Origin: Anaerolineales bacterium
GTDB lineage: Bacteria > Chloroflexota > Anaerolineae > Anaerolineales > Villigracilaceae
DNA: 7,289 nucleotides
Assembly: GCA_029933275.1 (NCBI GenBank)
Contig: JAOZOM010000087.1
Location: 1 to 7,289, forward strand
Reading direction: 5' to 3'
Shown in pieces: positions 1-4,653 of the stretch (positions are counted from its first letter, which is position 1; every line of letters begins with the position of its first letter). The position numbers were made by a program, and so were the translations under genes. The notes beneath the pieces are model-generated. The model ran no database searches, was not told where the DNA came from, and saw nothing but the letters and a program-made list of their open reading frames with translations.

Positions 1-2
1 CG

Positions 3-335
3 TTCAAAAATTCTCTGATTGCCAACGATAATTATTTCATGTGGGGTGCGTGGGCTGATCAGGGTGTTTTCAATCCTGCCTTCTACGATTATAATGACCA
101 CTTCACGCACGCTGAGGCAGGATCGCCTTTGCCCGGTTTGCAAAAATACTACCCGCTCAAAGCCCTCTTTGAGGTAGATAACACTTGTCGTGAGGCAATT
201 GGATTTACCTTAGTCGGAGACGAACCGGGGGCTTGCCCTGTTTACATCCCCCCCACCGATAAACCGACACAAGTGCCGCCAACAAACACGCCGACCCCAA
301 CACCAAGCCCTACACCAACAATCGGACTCTATTAA
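3..335 (+). CDS. C-terminal part of an exported protein with a Pro/Thr-rich tail (5' end outside window)
   Basis: The reading frame is open from the first complete codon, so this is the 3' end of a longer gene. The first in-frame ATG, at 39, sits in the middle of a continuous protein and is probably not the start. About 80 residues of a folded domain rich in Trp, Tyr and Phe are visible, ending in a segment with two cysteines (in DNTCR and GACPVY) that could form a disulphide. A low-complexity tail of Pro and Thr (about 249-326) follows, and the chain ends in IGLY. Such tails are common in exported and cell-surface proteins of Anaerolineae, which suggests an extracytoplasmic location. I do not recognise the domain and assign no function. 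The stop lies 16 bases before the M32 peptidase start, so the two genes may be co-transcribed. Confidence 0.7.
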   Translation, partial: FKNSLIANDNYFMWGAWADQGVFNPAFYDYNDHFTHAEAGSPLPGLQKYYPLKALFEVDNTCREAIGFTLVGDEPGACPVYIPPTDKPTQVPPTNTPTPTPSPTPTIGLY

Positions 336-341
336 TTTCTT

Positions 342-348
342 AGGAGAG
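342..348 (+). promoter_or_regulatory. Shine-Dalgarno of the M32 carboxypeptidase gene
   Basis: AGGAGAG lies just before the ATG at 352, with the AGGAG core five bases upstream. It fixes the start of the peptidase gene and occupies nearly all of the 16-base gap after the previous stop codon. Confidence 0.8.
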
Positions 349-351
349 AAA

Positions 352-1854
352 ATGTCAGAAAAATTCACCAAACTGAAAGCCCTGATCGCCGAAGTCTCCG
401 ACTTAAACGCCGCCCAAGCTCTTTTAGATTGGGATCAACAAACTTATATGCCCTCCGGCGGAGCCGAAGGACGCGGGCATCAACTCGCTACTCTCGGTAG
501 CCTAACGCATCAAAAATTCACATCCCCAAAAATTGGTGCACTTATCGAAGATTTGAAGAAAGAGTTTGCAGATGCCGACCCGGATTCAGACGAGGCTCGC
601 TATCTCAAAGTCGTCTCCAAAGATTACGATCAGGCAACCAAAGTCCCCGCTGAATTTGTTGCCAAATTCGCTCTCTTGACCGCCCATGCACACGAAACCT
701 GGGCAAAAGCGCGTCAGGAAGATAATTTCTCCCTTTTCCAACCCGATCTCGAAGAAATTCTCAAGATGCGAAAAGAATACATCTCTTTCTTCCCACCTGC
801 TGACCATCCCTACGATACCCTCCTCGACCAATTTGAGCCGGGCATGAAAACCGCTGATGTAAAAGAGATTTTCGGCGTATTGCGCGAAAGACAAGTTGAA
901 TTGCTCAAAAATATCGCTTCTGCCAAACAAGTAAACGATGATTTTCTACACATCAACTATCCCGAAAAGCAACAATGGGATTTTGGCGTAGAAGTCGCTA
1001 CAAAATTCGGCTACGATTGGAATCGCGGCAGACAAGATAAATCCGTTCACCCTTTCACCACCTCTTTCGGGATTAACGATGTCCGCATCACCACCCGTTT
1101 TATGGAAGATTTCTTCCCCTCCGCATTATTCGGCACGATGCACGAAGCCGGACACGGTCTTTACGAGATGGGCATCAATCAAGAATATAGCCGCACCCCG
1201 CTTGCCGGTGGCGCGTCTCTCGGTGTTCATGAATCACAATCGCGACTTTGGGAAAATCTGGTCGGTCGCTCGATGCCCTTCTGGGAACACTTCTATCCCC
1301 GTTTGCAAGAAACTTTCCCCTCGCAACTCGGCAATGTCGCCCTCCCTGATTTCTATAAAGGGATCAACAAAGTCGAACCCTCCCTCATCCGCGTTGAAGC
1401 CGATGAAGCGACCTATAATATGCACATCATGCTCCGTCTCGAACTCGAAATTGCGATGATCGAGGGCAGTGTTGAAATCAAAGATCTCCCCACACTCTGG
1501 AACACCAAATTTGAAGAGTATCTCGGCATCACCCCACCAAACGATGCTGAAGGCGTTCTTCAAGATATTCACTGGTCATTCGGCGGCTTGGGTTATTTCT
1601 CCACTTACGCGCTCGGTAATCTAATTTCCGTTCAACTTTGGGAGAAAATGAACGAAGATATTCCCGATATTGACGAGCAAATTCGCAAAGGTGAATTTTC
1701 AACCTTACTTGGGTGGCTACGCAAAAACGTCCACACGCACGGGCGCAAATATGAGCCGCAAGAACTCGTCCAAAGAGTGACTGGCTCAAAAATCACGCCT
1801 GAGCCATATCTGCGCTATCTCGAAAATAAATATAGCGAAATTTACGGGCTTTAA
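352..1854 (+). CDS. M32 family metallocarboxypeptidase (carboxypeptidase Taq / thermostable carboxypeptidase 1)
   Basis: This is a zinc-type metallopeptidase that removes C-terminal amino acids from peptides. It is cytoplasmic, with no signal peptide or membrane segment, and likely works in peptide turnover. The 500-residue length is normal for family M32. The family motifs appear in order: HPF at 233-235; an IRxTTR-like stretch ending TTR at 247-249; the zinc motif HEAGH at 264-268, where H264 and H268 should bind metal and E265 be the catalytic base; HES at 293-295, where E294 should be the third ligand, 30 residues after the first His as in the Pyrococcus enzyme; and GVLQDIHW at 401-408, the GxxQDxHW signature. 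All expected residues are present, so the enzyme should be active. The start is fixed by a good Shine-Dalgarno. A palindromic hairpin directly after the stop probably ends the transcript. Identification is firm; the peptide substrates are unknown. Confidence 0.96.
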   Translation: MSEKFTKLKALIAEVSDLNAAQALLDWDQQTYMPSGGAEGRGHQLATLGSLTHQKFTSPKIGALIEDLKKEFADADPDSDEARYLKVVSKDYDQATKVPAEFVAKFALLTAHAHETWAKARQEDNFSLFQPDLEEILKMRKEYISFFPPADHPYDTLLDQFEPGMKTADVKEIFGVLRERQVELLKNIASAKQVNDDFLHINYPEKQQWDFGVEVATKFGYDWNRGRQDKSVHPFTTSFGINDVRITTRFMEDFFPSALFGTMHEAGHGLYEMGINQEYSRTPLAGGASLGVHESQSRLWENLVGRSMPFWEHFYPRLQETFPSQLGNVALPDFYKGINKVEPSLIRVEADEATYNMHIMLRLELEIAMIEGSVEIKDLPTLWNTKFEEYLGITPPNDAEGVLQDIHWSFGGLGYFSTYALGNLISVQLWEKMNEDIPDIDEQIRKGEFSTLLGWLRKNVHTHGRKYEPQELVQRVTGSKITPEPYLRYLENKYSEIYGL

Positions 1855-1861
1855 TGAAAAT

Positions 1862-1893
1862 AAACCTGACAGTTTTTTTAAACTGTCAGGTTT
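1862..1893 (+). terminator. Perfect 14-bp inverted repeat after the M32 gene; probable terminator
   Basis: The arms 1862-1875 and 1880-1893 are exact reverse complements (AAACCTGACAGTTT and its complement) around a TTTT loop. The A/T ends let the hairpin resemble an intrinsic terminator in either direction, although the T-run after the plus-strand arm is short (TTT, then CATATTT). It starts eight bases after the peptidase stop. It also ends eight bases before the preferred ATG of the lipoprotein gene, so the folded RNA would sit where a ribosome-binding site should be. The AACCTGACAG-type core resembles intergenic repeats I recall from Anaerolineae genomes; that recollection is unchecked. Confidence 0.75.
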
Positions 1894-1901
1894 CATATTT
1901 A

Positions 1902-2798
1902 ATGAAGAAGATTATTCCCCTTATCGCCGCTCTTTTTTTTCTAACCGGATGTAGCCGCGCCGGAACGCCTCCCCCAACCCCATTTCCTGAGGGATATTTG
2001 CCGACTGCCGTTGCCCTGACGGCGGCTGCGCTCCCAAGTCCCACACTTGTGATTATCCCCCCAACATCTACCGCAACCCCAACATTCACTCCCAGTCCTT
2101 CCCCCTCCCCAACTGCAACATTTCCCCCAACAGCCGCGCCCAAAGCTCCCATCCCCGCCATCCACGTCCTCTCGCCGGGACCGATGTCTAAGGTTATTTC
2201 ACCGATTACGTTAAAAACCTATGTCCAACCCGGCGCGAAGGGACAAATCCAAGTCGAACTGCTCGGCGAAGATGGACGTTTGCTCGCCCGCGATCTTTTT
2301 CGGCGTGAAACGATACTGGTTGAAGGGGCATATATCAAAATGGAAATCCCCTTCGAGACACGCGCCGCGGCAGAGTTAGGACGGTTGCAAATCAGCACCA
2401 AAGATGAATTTGGTCGTCCGCTCGAAGTATATAGCATCCATCTTTTATTGCTCTCGGTTGGGAGATACGACATCAATCGTAGCGATACAGAATACCCCCG
2501 TTCTATTTTCTTTTTTCCCGAATCTGAGCAGGAATTTTCAGGCGGGACACTCCCCGTCATTGGCGAATACCAAAGCTATAACGATAACTCCGTTATTTTG
2601 GAGTTATTAGATGAAGAGGGCAAAGTGCTTGGGTTACGCGTCCTGAATTTAACCGCGGGAGAAAGAGAAAGTTTCGAGACCAGCATCGAGTATAAGGTGA
2701 AAGAGCAAGTCTCCGCACGTTTGATTCTGCGTCAATCAGATGATAAATTTAACGGGGCAGTTTATCTCCACAGTCAAATTGTAATTCTAAATCCTTAA
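1902..2798 (+). CDS. Exported lipoprotein with Pro/Thr-rich linker and two similar C-terminal domains
   Basis: From the ATG at 1902 the protein has 298 residues. It opens with a lipoprotein signal peptide: M-K-K, a hydrophobic core at about 4-14, and the lipobox LTGC with lipidated C17. Residues about 22-86 form a low-complexity linker rich in Pro, Thr, Ser and Ala that would hold the rest away from the membrane. Two beta-rich segments follow, about 87-185 and 202-297, which look like copies of one Ig-like fold: each starts Ile-x-[VF] with a proline soon after, and they share QVELLGEDGRLL (117-128) and ILELLDEEGKVL (232-243). Gmad2-type Ig-like domains have a similar look, but this is not established. 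The frame is also open from an ATG at 1854 overlapping the peptidase stop; I prefer 1902 because the extra 16 codons run through the palindrome and would bury the signal peptide. No Shine-Dalgarno precedes 1902. Function unknown; probably a surface-anchored binding or scaffold protein. Confidence 0.85.
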   Translation: MKKIIPLIAALFFLTGCSRAGTPPPTPFPEGYLPTAVALTAAALPSPTLVIIPPTSTATPTFTPSPSPSPTATFPPTAAPKAPIPAIHVLSPGPMSKVISPITLKTYVQPGAKGQIQVELLGEDGRLLARDLFRRETILVEGAYIKMEIPFETRAAAELGRLQISTKDEFGRPLEVYSIHLLLLSVGRYDINRSDTEYPRSIFFFPESEQEFSGGTLPVIGEYQSYNDNSVILELLDEEGKVLGLRVLNLTAGERESFETSIEYKVKEQVSARLILRQSDDKFNGAVYLHSQIVILNP

Positions 2799-3058
2799 TC
2801 CTGCTCGATTCTCCCCAGCCAGTCTCCTACAAAGAGAAAAATCAGCGCGCCCAGTGTCGCAATCCCAAAATTAAGTGTGCCGATGGGGAATAAAATCCAG
2901 CCTTGCCAAAGGGCGAGGAAATGTGCGGCAAAAAAACCCAGCCATGCCAAGAGAAAATAAAGAAAAATGCGTTTTGGTCCGCCGCCACGCCAGAGATGAA
3001 AAAGTGCGCCGTAAAGCGTGGAGACAATGAAACCTAGAAAAAACGCGGGGAGGGTCAT
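2795..3058 (-). CDS. Small three-helix membrane protein, unknown function
   Basis: The 87-residue product is strongly hydrophobic, with three likely membrane helices at about 5-21, 31-52 and 56-80. A glycine-rich, positively charged loop (GGGPKR, 25-30) lies between the first two helices, and the C-terminus is short and acidic. By the positive-inside rule that loop probably faces the cytoplasm. The ATG overlaps the stop of the upstream TPR-like gene as ATGA, and the upstream GGAA is only a weak ribosome-binding site, so translation probably depends on coupling. Its own stop shares a TTAA with the stop of the convergent lipoprotein gene. I recognise no family. The coupling, hydrophobicity pattern and operon position support a real gene; two overlapping hydrophobic frames in the same place are shadows. 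Confidence 0.75.
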   Translation of the reverse strand: MTLPAFFLGFIVSTLYGALFHLWRGGGPKRIFLYFLLAWLGFFAAHFLALWQGWILFPIGTLNFGIATLGALIFLFVGDWLGRIEQD

Positions 3059-3507
3059 AATAATTTTTCCACAATTTTTAGTTCGGATAAAAAGTATTCA
3101 CGGTCTTCTTTTTTGGCAATATACGCGCTCGCGTTTTCTGCCAAACTGAGATAGCCACGCCCCTTATCTATATCGCCCGAAACAGCGTTAGCCCGCGCGA
3201 GAGCTTCGTAAGCAAAAGCCAGATCAAAATCGCCAATGTTGTTTTTCTCGCAAAGTTCAAGGCTTGTTTTTGCGTATTTATGCGCCATCACGCCAAAACC
3301 TAAAAGGGCATAAACACGCGAAATCAACCAATCACCACGCGCAAATTCCAGAACCGTGCCAACTTCGCCCCAATGATAACGTGAGGTATGCGCCATGCGG
3401 ATCATTGCTACATCTTCTTCTTTTGTGCGCTTTTTTTCGAGCAAATCCCAAGTTTTATTGAAAGTTTCTTTTGCAAACAAACGGTGCATTTCGCTTTTAT
3501 CAGGCAT
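3055..3507 (-). CDS. TPR-like helical protein, unknown function
   Basis: The 150-residue protein looks soluble and almost entirely alpha-helical. Residues about 60-130 have the Ala/Leu/Tyr spacing of tetratricopeptide-like helix pairs, for example around YALLGFGVMAHKYA (66-79) and AFAYEALARANAVSGD (97-112). The N-terminal part carries MAHTSRYHW (38-46), a conserved-looking His/Arg/Tyr/Trp segment outside the repeats. TPR folds usually bind peptides or proteins, so an adaptor role is plausible but not shown. The start is well supported: AAGGAGAA lies inside the end of mnmA, and the ATG follows the mnmA stop with no gap (TAAATG). Its stop overlaps the start of the membrane protein (ATGA). The arrangement predicts coupled translation with both neighbours. 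I know no experimentally defined function for proteins like this. Confidence 0.85.
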   Translation of the reverse strand: MPDKSEMHRLFAKETFNKTWDLLEKKRTKEEDVAMIRMAHTSRYHWGEVGTVLEFARGDWLISRVYALLGFGVMAHKYAKTSLELCEKNNIGDFDLAFAYEALARANAVSGDIDKGRGYLSLAENASAYIAKKEDREYFLSELKIVEKLL

Positions 3508-4584
3508 TTATTCTCCTTCAGATGGCTGGATCGTCCCGCCGCCGAGACAGACTTCCCCATCATAAAAAACCGCGGCTTGACCGGGGGTGATGCCAGACTG
3601 CGGCGCATCGAACGTGATTTTAGCTTGCGTGCCGCCAATTGGCTGAATCTCAGCCCAAGTCTCTCGCGCCCCATAGCGAATTTTAACCTCGGCGCGGAAT
3701 TCTTCACTTAGTTCTTTCCCATCAATCCAGTTCACCTTGGCTACGCGCATCATCTTTTCTCCTAACTCCGCTTTTTCGCCGACTATCAACGCGTTTTTCT
3801 GCATATCCTTCGCCAAAACATAAAGCGGATTCGGTGCAGCGATGCCCAATCCCTTGCGCTGCCCGATGGTGTAGTCGGCTAATCCCTGATGTCCACCCAA
3901 AACTTCCCCAGTGCGATTCAAAATTTTGCCTCTTTGCATTGTGGATGGGGCGTATTCGCGCAAAAAATCGCGATAATCGCCGCCCGAAAGAAAGCATAAA
4001 TCTTGACTATCTGCTTTTTCGGCAACGGGAAGGTTGAATTTCCGCGCCATCTTGCGTATTTCCGATTTTGGATATAGCCCGATGGGAAAAATAGATTTTC
4101 GCAACTGCTCTTGAGTCAGCACGTGCAAAACGTAGGCTTGGTCTTTGCCCCGATCCACGCCGCGCAAGAGCTGGATTTCGCCCTGCTCATTTTTCTGTGT
4201 ACGAACATAATGCCCGCTTGCCATAAAATCCGCACCGAGTTTGAGGGCTTCCTCGAGCAAAATTCCCCAGCGGATGTGGCGGTTACATATCAAGCAGGGA
4301 TTCGGAGTCTCGCCGCGCAGGTGGCTTTCGAGAAAATACTCGACAACAATCTCGCGAAAGGGCTGTTTGGCATCAATGGTCTGAAAGGGAATATCCAATT
4401 GCCGCGCGACTTGCTCCGCGAGCGAAACCGATTCGAGGGTGCAACAAGCATTTTCGCTCTCTTTGCCCGGTTGCGACCAAAGGCGAAGCATCATCCCCGT
4501 CACCTCGTGACCTTGCTCCTTGAGCAACGCCGCAGCAACGGATGAATCAACCCCTCCGGACATAGCAACTACAATTTTAGACAT
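3508..4584 (-). CDS. mnmA: tRNA-specific 2-thiouridylase MnmA, CxxC (Fe-S type) variant
   Basis: MnmA adds sulfur at C2 of the wobble uridine U34 of tRNAs for Lys, Glu and Gln: ATP adenylates the base, then a persulfide or Fe-S-bound sulfur replaces the oxygen. The 358-residue length is usual. The PP-loop SGGVDSS is at 9-15. The first cysteine motif is TPNPCLICN (93-101), giving C97 and C100; the second is DSQDLCFL (192-199), giving C197. C100 and C197 line up with the catalytic pair of the E. coli enzyme, with the same 97-residue spacing. C97 falls where E. coli has Asp, making a CxxC plus Cys set like the Thermus thermophilus enzyme described as needing a 4Fe-4S cluster. Motifs DYTIGQRKGLG (237-247) and GITPGQAAVFYDGEVCLGGG (331-350) confirm the family. 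No clear Shine-Dalgarno precedes the ATG, but the N-terminus matches the family. The stop directly abuts the TPR-like gene. No cysteine desulfurase gene is nearby. Confidence 0.97.
   Translation of the reverse strand: MSKIVVAMSGGVDSSVAAALLKEQGHEVTGMMLRLWSQPGKESENACCTLESVSLAEQVARQLDIPFQTIDAKQPFREIVVEYFLESHLRGETPNPCLICNRHIRWGILLEEALKLGADFMASGHYVRTQKNEQGEIQLLRGVDRGKDQAYVLHVLTQEQLRKSIFPIGLYPKSEIRKMARKFNLPVAEKADSQDLCFLSGGDYRDFLREYAPSTMQRGKILNRTGEVLGGHQGLADYTIGQRKGLGIAAPNPLYVLAKDMQKNALIVGEKAELGEKMMRVAKVNWIDGKELSEEFRAEVKIRYGARETWAEIQPIGGTQAKITFDAPQSGITPGQAAVFYDGEVCLGGGTIQPSEGE
3511..3518 (-). promoter_or_regulatory. Shine-Dalgarno of the TPR-like gene, inside the end of mnmA
   Basis: On the minus strand this reads AAGGAGAA, with the AGGAG core five bases before the ATG at 3507. 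It overlaps the last codons of mnmA. This supports the chosen start and suggests that ribosomes finishing mnmA reinitiate on the next gene. Confidence 0.75.
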
Positions 4585-4593
4585 GGTTTAATG

Positions 4594-4616
4594 TTAGAAG
4601 GTTTGAAAGTTGGAAG
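4594..4616 (-). repeat. Three imperfect heptamers (CTTYYAA type) upstream of mnmA
   Basis: On the minus strand, CTTCCAA (4616-4610), CTTTCAA (4609-4603) and CTTCTAA (4600-4594) follow each other, the first two adjacent and the third after two bases. They fill the stretch from 22 to about 10 bases before the mnmA start, where a ribosome-binding site would be expected but is absent. Pyrimidine-rich heptamer strings of this kind may be a low-complexity intergenic repeat of this genome. Confidence 0.45.
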
Positions 4617-4620
4617 ATTG

Positions 4621-4651
4621 CGTATCGCGTAAAAAAACATTACGGAATACG
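4621..4651. repeat. Imperfect inverted repeat between the AOR-family gene and mnmA
   Basis: The arms are 4621-4632 (CGTATCGCGTAA) and 4640-4651 (TTACGGAATACG). They pair at 10 of 12 positions, with the two mismatches side by side and a seven-base A-rich loop. It starts two bases after the AOR stop codon on the minus strand, so it could mark or stabilise the 3' end of the SCP2-AOR message. No T-run follows on the minus strand, so it is not a standard intrinsic terminator and readthrough into mnmA is possible. Alternating CGTAT/ATACG words suggest a dispersed intergenic repeat. Confidence 0.5.
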
Positions 4652-4653
4652 TT

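Noticed and set aside
1079..1459. 126-residue plus-strand frame inside the M32 gene
   Set aside because: It overlaps the zinc-binding core of a clear M32 peptidase in another frame and has no ribosome-binding site or recognisable content.
1854..1901. N-terminal extension of the lipoprotein from the ATG overlapping the M32 stop
   Set aside because: It reads through the palindrome and places 16 residues ahead of a signal peptide that is complete from 1902. Kept as a finding, not as the preferred start.
1886..2165. Gly/Val-rich and Gly/Trp-rich minus-strand reading frames
   Set aside because: They are complements of the Pro/Thr-rich linker codons; low-complexity sequence keeps the opposite frames open.
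3388..3711. Plus-strand frame across the mnmA / TPR-like gene junction
   Set aside because: It spans two coupled real genes on the other strand and resembles no protein.
4111..4545. 144-residue plus-strand frame opposite mnmA
   Set aside because: It is antisense to the conserved PP-loop and first cysteine motif of MnmA, with no family features.
4585..4653. Separate promoter for mnmA in the gap after the AOR-family gene
   Set aside because: A TAACAT-like -10 can be found, but no -35 at a suitable distance; too weak to annotate.
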